From the NCBI GenBank assembly GCA_905178155.1, contig CAJINV010000002.1:3231515-3295514 (forward strand): DNA of 64,000 nucleotides, in the 5' to 3' direction. This DNA is from Amoebophrya sp. A120. Its lineage: Eukaryota; Sar; Dinophyceae; Syndiniales; Amoebophryaceae. The notes beneath the pieces are model-generated. The model had not been told where the DNA came from, did not search any database, and worked only from the letters and a program-made list of their open reading frames with translations. Within the stretch, counting starts at the first letter, position 1, and each line of letters starts with the position of its first letter. A program made the position numbers and the translations under genes. Positions 1 through 11,235 of this stretch are shown here, piece after piece.

Positions 1-3000
1 CACCACGTGAAGCCAAGCTGCTGGATGGCCACCCCAGTTGCCTCAATTCCCCCATGCGACCGCAAATGCCCAAGGGCCGCAATGCGCTGCTTTTCCGCGT
101 CGTCGTCGGCGCCGATGACGGTAAGCCAATCCGGATACACCATCAGCGCTTCGGTGGTTTTGCGTCCGTAACCCTGGAACTCTGCGCGGACCTGCAGCTT
201 GCCCATGCCCGGGGCCAAGCGGAAAAAGTTTTTCTTTGTTTTCCACCACTTCCGCTGCCGCGCGGTAAGTCCCAACGCTTTGGAAGCCGCCCCAATGTCA
301 GCAGCCCGCAGCAAGAATTCAATCGCGCCATCGGGCAAAGAAAAATTTTTGCCGGCGTTGGACTTTCGCCCGCGCTTTCGTGGGGGGGGCGCGCACTCGC
401 TCGCATCCGAAGCAGCCTCCCCATCGCTTTCGCTCAAGTCGCTCAAGCTAACAACGCTCGAAACCGACGGCGCCGGCGCATCTGCTTCCGCTGCACGTTT
501 GCGAGAGGCCAAGCCAACCGCCACAGGTTCGCCCTCTTGCGTTTCCAAAACCGTTTCGGCCTTCGTTTCGGGGGGCGGGGCAAAGGAAGTCCCCGTCGCT
601 TCCGCTTTCGGCTGAGCGCCGCGCCTGACAAAGGCGTTGTAGTGGCGGCCATCGTACTCGAGTCGGATCGCCTTCGCGCCGCTTCCGATTTTCTGCGGCT
701 GCTCTTGAGAACCGGGGGCGGGTTCGATCTGAATCGACAACACTATGCAAAAGAAAAAGCAAACCAGCCCACTACACATCAGAGACAAGAAAGGCACGGG
801 CCGCAAATTTTCGCAAAACGCGCGCCGCATCCCGCGCAAAAACGACAGCGCGCGGCGTGCCGCTCGGCTCTTTTAGGTGCGGGCGGGCTCATTTTTTCGG
901 GTAGGGTCCATGACTTTCGCCACAGCCTCCAAAAATGCGTGGCCCAGCCATACCGTTGCCGCGGGGTGCAGAAGTTTTCCCAACCAGGCCAGCCACTTGC
1001 TCTGCTCTGCTAAAACCGCGGGGCCCGCCGGCTCGTCCACTCCGTACTCCCCCACCCAAAACGGACCAAGCTCTTCGCGCTTGTCCGCCATGAAACCCTC
1101 CACCAACTGCTTCACCTTCGGCATGCTGATGCCTGTGGCCGCCGCAATCGAAAGAGGGCAACAATTGCCGTTCCCCTCGATCTTTTGCAAAACATCGGTC
1201 GAAGCCGCACCACAATCGCTGAAAAAACGGAGCCCCCCCCGATATCGTTTCGGGCTTCTGTCATGCTGATCTCCTGAATTTCCCGGGATTTTCGTGGAAA
1301 ATCCTGGGAAACCAGCGAAAGCGCAACCAAGTCCGCGCATTAGCTGAAACAACAACGGGGGGGGCGCCTGTGTTCACGGCCTTAAGCTTCCCCCGGAGCG
1401 GCCGCAGCAGGGGCCTCCGCCGGTTTCTCGCCGCGGATCCACTCGACCCGGCACAGCCACTTGCCCCGTCCCGGCTTGGGGTTGCGGCTGCCGGGGAGCC
1501 TCCCGACTTGGCTCGGCTTGTTGGCGTGCCTGTCCCCCCCTAAAAGGGGGACCATCACCGTGCGGAAATCTTTTTCCGCTGTCGCGCCGCCGGGGACCTG
1601 AGACCACGCCTGCCAGCAGGCCGCCGAAGTGCGGGTCACCAACTGGCAGCGGTGGTCTTCCTTCGCCCTTTCCACCACCCCCGGCGCAGCGTTGTCCAGG
1701 TCGACCAAAAAATATCAAACACGCAAAGCCCCCGCAAAACAGCGCCGCGCTACGGGCGCGCGCGCGAGGTATTGCCCGACGGCTGGGCAGGAAATTGAGC
1801 GACCGCCCAATCCCCCCGGCTCTTCTGTCATGGTGCTTGGCCGCGGCCAATCAAGCAAGCGGCGCCCCTTTCCCCTTGTACGGGCGGCAAGCTAGAAGGA
1901 AAACGCGAACCCGCAACGCCCCCCATGCTACTAAAAGCGCGCGCACGAGGCGGGGGGCGGCGCTGCCCTATCTAGCCAAGGAACGGCCCCGGCGCTGCGC
2001 CACACTGGGCGCGCGCCTTGCAACTCGGGTCGCCTCGCTCGGCCGCCGGCCGGCCAAAGAAATTTTCTCACCAACCGGCGAAAACCTGCGCCGCGACCTT
2101 GGCCGGGGCCTAGGGTTTAGAATCTCCACCGGGCGCCCGCGGCTTTGCAGAAAAACGCCGCAACTCCATTGCGCGCAATGCTTGCGCGCCGTTGCGAAGG
2201 CTTTGCGCGTGCACATGCGTAAAATCCAGTCGGAGCCCATCGGGCGAAAGAAATAATGAAAATCCTTCCCGAGCGCGTTGGGCCGCCACGCCTTCGGGTC
2301 CGCTCGCTGCTCCATGCTGGCGACGCCTGAAAAACAGGAAAGATGAGTGTTGCTATTTGACATGTGAAAAAGGAAACCTCACTACGCGGAAAACGACTGA
2401 AGCGCCCTGCTTCCCCTCCCTTACTATAAGAAAGCGGAAGCGAAAATCTATCGCAACACCCAAGCGAAAAAGAATACCTCCCCCACCACGCAGCGGGTCC
2501 TTGGCCTGTGTCAGGATCAACTTCCGGAGGGCCCCGACCGGCAACAACTTCGTGACCCGTGACCTATCCCCGAAAAAAATGCTGTCCACACAAAGCTGGC
2601 GGCCTCACTGCATACAAGAGCGAAAACGCGAACCGGCAAAACAAAAAAAAAATCCGTTGCCCATCGGCGGGGCAAATGCAAAAAGCCACCACGAGGCCCC
2701 GCCGCCTTCCATGCGCCTGGGGAGTCCATTTTTTTGGGGGATAGGTCATGTCTGCGACAAGGAAGTGCCGCCGCATCCAGATCGTTCGTCACCAACCCTT
2801 CCCCCGTGTACCGGTAACCCGGAAACGCCGACGGCATCGGGGGGGGCGGGGGGGGCAGGTTGTGCAGGCCCGGGCCACCGGCCGTGCGGCCCGCGGGCGG
2901 ATCGATGTTGCGCCCGGACGCTTTGCCGCTCGCCTTCGAATTGTCCCCGCAATCGGAGTCGCTCGCCACAGAAGCCGGGCCCGCGTCGAGCTGCCCGTTG

Positions 3001-3707
3001 GTGGGGGCCTGGGTTCCGTCCGGAGCCGGGGCAGCGGGGGCCGGGTCCTGCAGCCAAGAAACGCCCAAGACACTGCCCGGGCCACTGTGCGGAAATGCCG
3101 CCATTAGGCCGGCATCCCGCGTCTTTGTGGCGACATTCGCGGCAAAATCTTTCTGCTCGGGGCTGATGGGCTGCGCCCCTTCCATCGCCATCGCCAACAT
3201 CCCGCCAAGCATGCTGCGCCATAATGGGAAAAAGTGCGCCCAATCAAATCACGGGCGGGGGCCCTTGTATCATAAAAAACAGCCCAAAGCGCCAGGCGCT
3301 GCCTGGCCTGGGCGCCGCAAAAGGCGGAGCCCTTAGCGGGCGGAAACCCTGCAAAGCCTGGGATTTGTCATGCCTAAAAAGCTGCCCGCGCCCTGCAATT
3401 GCAGGGGCTTGGTTTTTTTTCGTATTTTTTCCTTGGCGCTGAGGCCCTTCCCGAGCGTCTCCAAGCGCTTGAAATTCGCCCACAGCTTCGCCACCTTCAT
3501 ACGAGTGAGCCGCAGGCGGTCGCGCTGCTTGTCCGAGTAAGCGCCCGGGTCACTCATGTCGACCCACCCCGCGGGAGTCAGGCGAGGGGGAAAATTGCCC
3601 GAGTCCCCGAAGCAGAAGTCGGAATCCTGCAAGTCCAGCAAGCCAGCGACCGCCAAGGCCTTGGCCCGGTCGTAATCGCCGGCCACCGAAACGATTTCCA
3701 TGGCCAT
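1..3707 (-). CDS. Multi-exon gene with OTU-like cysteine protease domain, partial
   Basis: GC-rich minus-strand gene reconstructed from open segments lacking a single long ORF. Proposed start is the Met at 3707 (MAMEIVSVAGDYDRAKAL). Coding-like segments: 3707 to about 3440, about 3240 to 2744, 2564 to about 2475, 2327 (after a cttttttcag-like acceptor) to about 2100, 1708 to 1382, 1218 to about 890, and about 742 to 1. The OTU call rests on a Cys box (IEGNGNCC, Cys codon at 1163-1161), a WLGHAFLEAVAKV stretch like the OTU WGG-helix, and a C-terminal IRLEYDGRHYNAF with His at 644-642. OTU proteases cleave ubiquitin linkages. Downstream of the His the frame continues through an acidic Ser-rich linker, basic RKRGRK, and an RQRKWWKTKKNFF region off the left edge. 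Exon joins are not resolved, the segment ending at 1382 has a stop, and this could be two genes. OTU identity moderate; overall structure low. Confidence 0.45.
2560..2748. mobile_element. Inverted-repeat element inside the minus-strand OTU gene
   Basis: Terminal inverted repeats of about 22 bp: TGACCTATCCCCGAAAAAAA at the left and its near-complement ending GGGGGATAGGTCA at the right, 189 bp overall. It interrupts minus-strand coding sequence between a segment ending ALPCRRHD and one starting RVTKLLPVGALRK, so it probably acts as an intron. Unlike the plus-strand introners, the five bases next to the TAT/ATA core are part of the inverted repeat, and I see no matching direct duplication outside them. 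Confidence 0.6.
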
Positions 3708-4214
3708 GGTGTTTGTTGTTTTCTTTCGATTTGCAAGGCGAAACCGAAAAAATGCGAGAAGAAGAAAAACGCGAAGCAACGACAAAGATAAAGAAGCCAG
3801 AAGCGTCGCAAGCTAGTGCGTAGCTGGTGTTTTTTTGCTTAGTAGTCGAGAGGTTTTTTTTTGTGGTTAGTGTGCTCGTTTTTCGTCCGAGGTAGACAAG
3901 TTGTTTTTTTTTGGGTAGCGTGTTCTTTTTTTCGTCTGAACAAGACAAACTGAAGTTGGGCACTGTAAGGGTAATGAAGATGAAACAAGAAAAAAGTAAT
4001 ATAAGCATGAGCCAACACAAAGTCATCATATGCCTATCACGTGACTGCTCACATGATAATCATATGATTTTGCACCCCCATAAGTAAGCCATTTTGAGTT
4101 GTTTCGCTCACATGATAGTCATGTGATTATCATGTGAGGCCCGACGCTCGACAGCGAAAGTATTTTTCCAATTATATGACGCAACGCCCGTCATACGTAC
4201 GAAAGGAAGCGTAA
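3708..4214. promoter_or_regulatory. Divergent intergenic region with palindrome cluster
   Basis: Gap between the minus-strand OTU gene and the plus-strand hydrolase gene. T-rich runs fill 3825-3930. At 4048-4062 CTCACATGATAATCA is repeated as its exact reverse complement at 4124-4138, and a third related palindrome lies at 4107-4125. An E-box-like CACGTG lies just before at 4038-4043. A shared bidirectional promoter is an inference from layout only. Confidence 0.4.
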
Positions 4215-7200
4215 AAACGTGAACGAAACACAACGAAAACAACGAAAGAACGAAAACCGATCGTATACACAATACGACGACAACTCAGATTGCATCCCGT
4301 AAGGCCATGAAAAAAAGTGAAAAAGACAACTCAGCACGAAGCAATTCAGATTACTGCATGCATTACAAGTCTTCTTTTTAAGGTAAATGCGCATTACAAA
4401 TGTTATTCCTCATGCTAAGGAAATTTGTAATGCATTTATACGAGTGCGATTATACTTTTGCAGTTCATATTGCAGTGGCTCGCAGACAAAGCAGAAGACA
4501 TCTTCGCACAGGAACATGAAATCGCTGATAGAACTTCTGCAATACAAATTGCAAATGGAAATGCTTCTGGACCTCCACGACGGGGTGCCCCACCTGAGCA
4601 GGAATTTCTCTCCTACTACGAAAACCACTGGCATAACTCCTCCTCCTCCTCTTACAACTATCCGGAGAGCGTTCTGTTGGAAAGAATATCAACTGCAAAA
4701 ATGTCTGGGTCTGGAAGAGGCGGAGCTTGTCATGCACATTTTGCATGACCCGTGAGGTCTGTTATGCTGGTGCTAGCGTCACTGATTTTTTCAGAGCTTC
4801 TTGATGCTAATTACGCATGAGAAATGCCATCATCTCCGCGTGCCGCGAACTGACTCCTCTTGCTGCAGCTCATGCAACACAGATATTTTCAGAATCCGCA
4901 GACAGCATTACAAGTTCCACTCTTCCAGACCCGGACATATTTGCAATCCATAAAGAAAACCCTACGTTTTGTTCGCGCCGAGGTGTGGGTTCTGCAAAAA
5001 ATTCATGTGCAACCCAGAGATCATTGATGCGGTGAACGTGAACGTGAATCAAGAGCAACAGCAAGGACAAGGTTGCTCCGCCGTAGAAGACGAAGATGAA
5101 GAAGTACTATTCCCTTTCGTGGCGAAAAGCGACGAGTTTTTAGCGGATATAATGCCCAGGATCAGCGAACACGAAGGACTAGGCGAGAGGGAAGATGAAC
5201 AGAAGGAGCAGGAGGAGTCCTCAAGCGCAACCAACCTTGCACCGGAACCTCCAACAGTTGACGTACAACCACAACAACCTGCAGCACCTGCACCGCCCAC
5301 CCCTCGTGCCTGCAGCAAAACGTGTATTGAGACCAACGGTAAATGTCAGGACTTGGAGTGTATCAAATGCAAAAATGTCTGGGTCTGGAAGAGTTGTGTT
5401 TGTAGACTTGTCATGCAGATTGTCCATGACCCATGAGGTCTGGAATGCGAGCCTTAGCATGACAGACTCTGCGACGAGGTCTCTGCCATGCCTATCCTGC
5501 ATGAGAAACTCCCTTCCTTTTTTGTTCCTCCAGCGTGGAGCGGCAGCACCATCGTGGTTTTTTTTTCTCCCCGCGACGCGATCACTGGATCCCGGTAGCG
5601 CTAGATCCCTTTCCGCAGGCGCTCCTAAAGTGGGCCTTTTTACCGGTGCCGGCGCACTAAAAAAGAACCCCGAGACGGGGAAAAACAGAACCACGAAGGA
5701 GAAGACGGAGGTGGGGCACAGAAGAAAAGCGGAGTGGGGCACTAGGGAAAAAGAAGAGAAGAAAAGACGAGCGGGGGGGGAAGGGGCTAAAGAGCAAAAA
5801 AAGAGCTGCAACTGTCTGGGAGTTTGCATGTCGAAGTCGTTCGGACTAGGTTTATTACCAAAGTGGCGCCAGGGTTGTTATTTTAAAGATTGCGCTAAGG
5901 CAGCACCCCCCTTCCCCAAGGGGCCCCCCGGGGCGGGCGCGGTGGCGGCTCTGCTAACGCGGAGCTCCAAAGTCCGACTCTACCTATGCGCATAAAAAGG
6001 GTGCGCGGAAGCAGGTCGGTAAGGTGCTTGAAAGGGGCATGCTTTGGGGTTGCCCGCCATCGTGATAGGGTCAACGTGTGTGACCAATAGGCCCCCAGTA
6101 TATCATAGCGCGCAACCGACCACAAAAGCAGAAGAGTTTAAAGTTTGTAAGAATAACCCAGCAAGGCAACACTGGAGCTCCACCTTGCTCGCGGGCTTGG
6201 ATGGTAAATCAGGTCAGCCACATCTAACGCCCACTGGCCGTATACACGCGTAAGAAATCGGAAACGGTTCAGCGGATGCGGTCGGGTGGTACCTGTAGGA
6301 CGTGGAACGGGTGTCCACCTAGGGGTATTGGCAGAGGCTAAATCTGTTCTAACGCCACGGTATTGGCAGAGGCTAAATCTGTTCTAACGCCACCCTGACA
6401 GGAGTCAAAGGTCAAAACGATACGATGCGATAACTTGGTCCAAAGTGTACAGCTTTTGGCACTCATGCAACACAGATTTTTGCATGCTTCAGATTTACCA
6501 TGCAACCTTCCAGACCACCCAGACACGTTTGCAATGCATAGAGTGTAACGGGGTGGACATGGACGATTTGCCAAATCGGACAGAATATGCAGCGCAAAAG
6601 CATCGTACTCGTAGTAATTGCAATCATGCATTGCAAATCTCTCTCTTAAGCCAAATCAGCATTGCAAATTTCATTTTTCATGCTGAGGAAATTTGTAATG
6701 CATTTATACGAGTAAGTACTACGATACTTCTGCAATGCATACAGAACTCCTCTCTTTCGAAATCGAAAGGGTGCATCCCGCGACCTTGACTGCGGAAGGA
6801 GCAGAGGAAGTTTGTGAAGATGCAGGAGATGAAGCAGGAGAAGCTGCAAGAAAGGAAAAGCAAAACGAATCGTTTCGCACGGCGAGGACCATGACCCGCA
6901 CGGAGCGCATCCACTACGTGCTGGTTTGGCCGCACAGGAACAGGAACTCCGCTTTCGGCCTGAAAGCTACGTCAAACTCTTTTCATTCCAGTTTTACCTC
7001 TACCAGCACAGGAGGCATGGAAATAGCGAGTCCAAGAACAGACGACGATGAAGAAGGAGACCAACCAGAAGAGAAATACAGCAAGCAAAAACAATCTGAA
7101 TACCCACTGACCCTCTTTCTCCCGGGCACGGGCAACATTAACTGGCAGGTCCCTGGCTGTCCCTGGTCCGGCGGGTTCGAGCTGTTGACGAATAAGAACA

Positions 7201-10200
7201 AGCTCTTCAACAGCTTCTACATCATGCCCTTAATAGAGGACTACCGGTTGGAATCGGATATGGCGTTCTCAACTGTTACATCCTCAAGTGTTGCGATTGA
7301 TTTGTGATGCAAGAGTGGAAAAAGTGAACGGGTTTACCTTGCGCGTCTTGCATGACAGATTTGGCACAGATTGTCAGCCTGCTTGGCGGCCCTCTGAGAA
7401 TTTGCCATGCGAAGCAGCTTGCTGGTGTCGGTTCTGAACGTAATTTTGCATGACAAATCACGCAACAGGAACAGCTGAGAATGTAACATTTGAGAACGCC
7501 ATATCGGATATGGTTTACATCGAGGACTCCTACGGACACTATCGGTACTATGAATTGCAACAGCAATATCGTACTAGTACTAGAACTTTGCAATCACGCA
7601 TTACAAATCTTTTTCTCAAGGGAAATCAGCATTACAAATTTTATTTCTCATGCTGAGGAAATCGAAATTTGTAATGCATTTATACGAGTGCGATACTTTT
7701 GCAATCCATAGGTACTGCGAGAAGACGATTGAACTGCTATTGAAACACGCTGTGCAGCATATCGAGGCGAATGCAGTATCCCGAGCAATAAAAGCATCGC
7801 GATTGCACTCGTATAGAACAAGATCGCAGTCGTGCATGACGAATCTCCCTCCTTTAGGTGAATCAGCATGACAAATTCATCCACTTTCCGACTTGAAAAA
7901 AATTGTAAATATATGCATTTTAGAGGTAGTCGTGCCATGCTTTAGCTTTTGCGATGCATCCGCCGCAATCAACTACAACTGTTACCTCGACTATGAGAAA
8001 TTCTACCTAACTGGCATCTCCATGGGCGGCACTGGGTGCTGGCAAATTCTGGCGCACTGCGGGAAATATTTCGCCGCTTGTGTTCCGATAGTTGGGAACC
8101 CGGATTGGGGCGTGACTGGGAAACGGATGGACTTGAACTTTGGGGTATACGGATTGACGGTAGGGTACAACGAGGAGGATTTTCTTGATCCGGCGGAAGT
8201 AGACACAGCGCGGACGGGAATAGCTGTTGCACCTACTTCGAGTGGTGTTGTTGATGGTGCTAATATTGCGACAGGTGGCGCAACAGGAGTCGAGCCTGCA
8301 ATTGTGCTGGCACAGCATCCCCATAATAAACCGGAGCCCGACCCCTTCGGATTCGATGCAGAATCCCTTCCAGACGACGACGCAGACCCAGAAGTTGCGA
8401 AAATCGTGGAGAAATTGCGGAGTAGAAGTTCCTCAAAGTGCACTAACATCTCCTGCGTCGACGAGCTTGAAACAGATTGTCATGCCGACACGCATGGTGC
8501 AGCTCCCTCCGATTGTCTTGACCACAACGCATCGGAACGGAACTGGTCCAATTTGGTCGGGAAATTGGTGGCGTCATTTTCCTCCAGTGCGACAGCATCT
8601 GAGGCAGCAGTTTCAGGGACAAGTTCTTCTTCAACTTCTACGAGAAGCAAGAACTTGTTCACGACGAGCAGCGGCAGCGTCACAACGACTTCCCTCAGCG
8701 GCCCGATCTCGATTTTCGAGCAAACTTTGGCGGCACTAGCGGAGATCTTCCTCAGTCGGCTGTTGCAAGGGACAGGACGAGGACGACGAGGACCGCGTTC
8801 ATCCGGGGACCAATCAGCATCTTCGGAGGACGATCATGTGGGCGGAGATTCTTCACGGCCGCAGTCTACAGATGCGCACGTCGCAACCTCCGTGGCAGTA
8901 GCTCCGGGCGAGAATCATGAAGAGAGCACGGGACGAGGACGACCTCCAAACGACCCGAACAACAAACACTCGAACAGCAATTCTGCGCTCCTCTCCTGCT
9001 TCGAGGCCGCCGCAGCAACTACGAAGCTTCCCATCAACACGCTCGTGCACCAGATTCAAGAAGACGGGGTCACAGTTTATAACCTGCTCAGGTGTTACAA
9101 TCTCAAACGTTACAATAGAATGTCGAAATCTGTGATGCAAGAGTGCGTGATCTAGCCAACGCTCATAGGATTGCGCATGACAAGTTCCGGAGCCCCAAAC
9201 CCCACTACAATCTGGCAAAATTTGTATTGCAAAACGTGGAACGCTGTGCGAGTCTGTCATGCTCATCATGCAACAATGCGGCATACACAATGCCATCCCC
9301 GCAGCAGCACAGTCTGTTTATGTCATGCTCATCATGCAACACAAATTCCAGATTCTATTGTAACGTTTGAGATTGTAACATCTGAGCGGGCCATACAGTT
9401 GTGATCCAGAAATCGGTCCGGGCTTTGCTCGCGAAGTTGCAAAAAGAAAACAGAAATAGAGCGAGGACCTCCAAGAGCGGTGTTGAAAAGGAGACGAATT
9501 TTGTGGAGCAGCAGCAATCTTACTACCAGAGAGCAGCACCCCTCATCCCCCCCCTTCCGCCGAAAAACTACTGGCCATATGAAGTAGATCTTCAAGAAGA
9601 TGATTCTACTTGTGCCGAAAAAGAAAACGTCAACACCAAACCTCTTTCCTTCGAAGAAAACTTCCAGTATTGCGGGATCTACCAAATTAACGTGAAAAAC
9701 GACATATGCCTTGCAAAAGTGTCGTGGTGCTTTACGTTGTTGCGTAAATCGCATGACAAATTTTTTCCCAAGAGAAAATGGAATTTGTAATGCTGATTTG
9801 GCAGCTAAGAGTAAGAAACAAGATTTGTCATGATGCGTGATTATTTCAGTAATTAGTACGAGTGCGATACTTTTGCAGAGCATACGACGTTCGGATTTGC
9901 CGCCCGCAGCGGCAGCACGTGGAACGGGACATGTGGTTTTTGGCGAACGCGCAACACAAGTTACCGGTACCTCCAGAGAAGGACCTTTACGAAGATTCCA
10001 CGGGAGAGCTACCCGGGATGCTGCCGGCGCCGGCCACTTCTTCTTCTTCTTCTTCTTTCGCAGGGGGTCGTGAAGATGGATCTTCTCCTACGCATGCTGA
10101 CCTTCTTGTTGGGGCGCCATCTTCTGTTCTCCCTGAAGGTCCTGAAGCTGCGAATGATGAAGCCTCCCGACGACCAGCTGGTCGCGATCATCGCATATGG

Positions 10201-11235
10201 AAGCGGCAGGTTTGAAATCGACAAAGTAGAAATGATTTGCCATGCATAAAATGCAAGGCATGCAGTGCCTGCCTTGCCGGGATGGCAAGTGAGGCCGATT
10301 GTGAGCCTGCTAAAGTAGCATGACAAAAGCAGTCTTCTGTGCCCAAACAGCATGGCAAAGTGGATTCCGGTGCTCGGTAAATTTGTCATGGGCCACTTGA
10401 TAGGTGGGCTTCCGACTGGTATCGGTTTTATGCATGACAAACTATTCCAACTTTGACGATTTCAATCCTGACACTCCCATATCGCAAGTCCCTGAAGTAC
10501 TGGAAACGATCCTTTCGGACACCAACAGAGGCAGAAAAACCGAACTGCCTCAAATATTCTGAGTAAAAACATCCCCACCCCAGAGTTGTCGTGCGAATCT
10601 GCATACCAAAAATGTTTCTCATGCGGAGCCCCATGCGAAGCATAATTTTTTCGACGTGTTTTAGTAGAATTTGTGATGCTCATCTTAGCATGATATGAGA
10701 GATGTGTGATGCTGCTGAACTAGCTAAGTAGGACTATACTACGAGGACAAAATTGTCATGCGAAAGAGCCAAAGGTGGTTGATTTGTCTAGCAGATTTTC
10801 CAACTTGACTATGGGGTGGGGACGTTTTTGCCCAGGATACCAAGTACACTTTCCTTGAAATCCAGGAGGATCCCATGGAAGACTGGCCGGACTGGCCAGA
10901 TCAGCACTGCGTCTGGTTCCGGGCGTATCAGTACGAGGAGTGGGAAGTTTACAAGTTCTTGGCGCAACATATCAAAAGTATACGTGTTATACGTATAACA
11001 GTTTTCACACATTGCAGTCATGCGTCACAAATGTAGCCCACTATGCATGCTATGCATGACAAATTTTGGCACGTTTAGTGATGCATTAGCATTGCTGCGT
11101 GACAAATTCCGTATAACGTTAATACAACTTTTTCCTGCGATACAACACAGATTACCGACGGAGAAGGCGGCGGGGAATAAGCAGGAACTTTTGCGGGACT
11201 CTATAGCGATGGGATGTGGGGTGGTGGTTGAATAG
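4215..11235 (+). CDS. Alpha/beta hydrolase (esterase/peptidase-like) interrupted by 12 introners; 5' end unresolved
   Basis: Open from 4215 (stop at 4212-4214 and no in-frame Met seen, so the true start lies in an unseen upstream exon) to TAG at 11233-11235. Exons: 4215-4294, 4475-4686, 4958-5360, 6546-6585, 6747-7258, 7509-7548, 7716-7776, 7963-9077, 9401-9704, 9890-10195, 10487-10554, 10845-10969, 11148-11235; about 1,117 codons. Visible motifs: YVLFAPRCGFCKKF (thioredoxin-like CxxC, about 4963-5004), YPLTLFLPGTG (oxyanion-loop strand, about 7100), YLTGISMGGTGCW with nucleophile Ser at 8019-8021, and QHCVWFRAY with probable catalytic His at 10905-10907 followed by YKFLAQH. This order fits the predicted-peptidase/esterase branch of alpha/beta hydrolases (COG4099-like). 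A long Ser/Gly-rich insert separates the Ser from the His. The acidic residue is uncertain (perhaps GRDH). Substrate unknown. Confidence 0.65.
4295..4469. mobile_element. Introner, family B-like, TSD TTGCA
   Basis: 3' end has the B terminal repeat ending TTCATA. TTGCA is repeated at 4290-4294 and 4470-4474. The 5' end begins TCCCG and lacks the usual TA. Removal joins RQLR to LQWLADK in frame; 175 bp. Confidence 0.6.
4687..4952. mobile_element. Introner, family A, TSD AAGAA
   Basis: Family A ends at both sides. AAGAA at 4682-4686 and 4953-4957. Removal joins LLER to KPYVLFAP in frame; 266 bp. No GT-AG register is possible at this duplication. Confidence 0.92.
5515..6431. mobile_element. Unidentified insertion inside a family A introner
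   Basis: About 917 bp absent from all other family A copies. It is GC-rich, has no convincing ORF, and does not share the introner termini. It contains a 35-bp perfect tandem duplication at 6324-6358 and 6359-6393. Exact ends and any target duplication could not be fixed by eye. Confidence 0.6.
6324..6393. repeat. 35-bp tandem duplication
   Basis: Two adjacent identical 35-bp units beginning GGTATTGGCAGAGGCTAAAT, within the insertion inside the 5361-6540 introner. Confidence 0.9.
6586..6741. mobile_element. Introner, family B, TSD CAGAA
   Basis: CAGAA at 6581-6585 and 6742-6746. Removal joins NRTE to LLSFEIER in frame; 156 bp. Confidence 0.92.
7259..7503. mobile_element. Introner, family C, TSD TCGGA
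   Basis: TCGGA at 7254-7258 and 7504-7508. Ends are the GGCGTTCTCAA/TTGAGAACGCC repeats. Removal joins RLESD to MVYIEDS in frame; 245 bp. Confidence 0.92.
7549..7710. mobile_element. Introner, family B, TSD GGTAC
   Basis: GGTAC at 7544-7548 and 7711-7715. Removal joins GHYRY to CEKTIEL in frame; 162 bp. One of only four duplications that would allow a GT-AG register. Confidence 0.92.
7777..7962. mobile_element. Introner, degenerate family B
   Basis: B-type ends are recognisable (TATCCCGAGCAATAAAAGCA and TTTTGCGATGCATC) but decayed, and the flanking 5-mers do not match. Joining 7776 to 7963 keeps the frame (EANAA to INYNCYLDYEKF); a join at GCA 7787/7967 also does. Boundaries approximate. 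Confidence 0.7.
9078..9395. mobile_element. Introner, family I, TSD CAGTT
   Basis: CAGTT at 9073-9077 and 9396-9400. Inverted ends TATAACCTGCTCAGGTG and its counterpart closing GAGCGGGCCATA. A phrase near TCATGCTCATCATGCAACA occurs twice inside. Removal joins DGVTV to VIQKSVR in frame; 318 bp. Confidence 0.92.
9705..9884. mobile_element. Introner, family B, TSD CGACA/CGACG
   Basis: CGACA at 9700-9704 and CGACG at 9885-9889 (one mismatch). Removal joins NVKND to a Val/Ile then RICRPQR in frame; 180 bp. Confidence 0.85.
10196..10481. mobile_element. Introner, family F, TSD TCGCA
   Basis: TCGCA at 10191-10195 and 10482-10486. 3' end CCTGACACTCCCATA; the 5' copy is diverged. Removal joins GRDHR to KSLKYWK in frame; 286 bp. 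Confidence 0.9.
10555..10839. mobile_element. Introner, family D, diverged TSD TCAAA/CCAAG
   Basis: D ends with TATTCTGAGTAAAAACATCC and a 3' repeat ending CCCAGGATA. Flanking 5-mers at 10550-10554 and 10840-10844 differ at two positions. Removal joins PNCLK to YTFLEIQ in frame; 285 bp. Confidence 0.85.
10970..11142. mobile_element. Introner, family N, TSD CAACA
   Basis: CAACA at 10965-10969 and 11143-11147. 5' repeat TATCAAAAGTATACGTGTTA with a weaker 3' counterpart ending CCTGCGATA. Removal joins FLAQH to RLPTEKA in frame; 173 bp. Confidence 0.85.

Larger units (their letters stand above)
5361..6540. mobile_element. Introner, family A, carrying a nested insertion; TSD GAGTG
   Basis: GAGTG at 5356-5360 and 6541-6545. 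The two halves (5361 to about 5514, and about 6432-6540) align to intact family A copies such as 27782-28043, so about 0.9 kb has landed inside. Removal of the whole joins QDLE to CNGVDMDD in frame; 1,180 bp. Confidence 0.88.

Noticed and set aside
54-1013. Plus-strand ORF of 319 codons in the GC-rich segment
   Set aside because: It is antisense to a minus-strand frame with clear OTU His-motif and coding-like character; high GC makes spurious long ORFs common here.
4085-4108. Similarity of AAGCCATTTTGAGTTG to the dinoflagellate spliced-leader sequence
   Set aside because: The match is limited to a short core, not next to a plausible retroposed mRNA or acceptor, and could be chance.
5221-5829. 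Minus-strand ORF of 202 codons overlapping an introner and its nested insert
   Set aside because: It crosses the boundary between exon, introner and insert and has low-complexity Ser/Phe composition, so it is an incidental frame.
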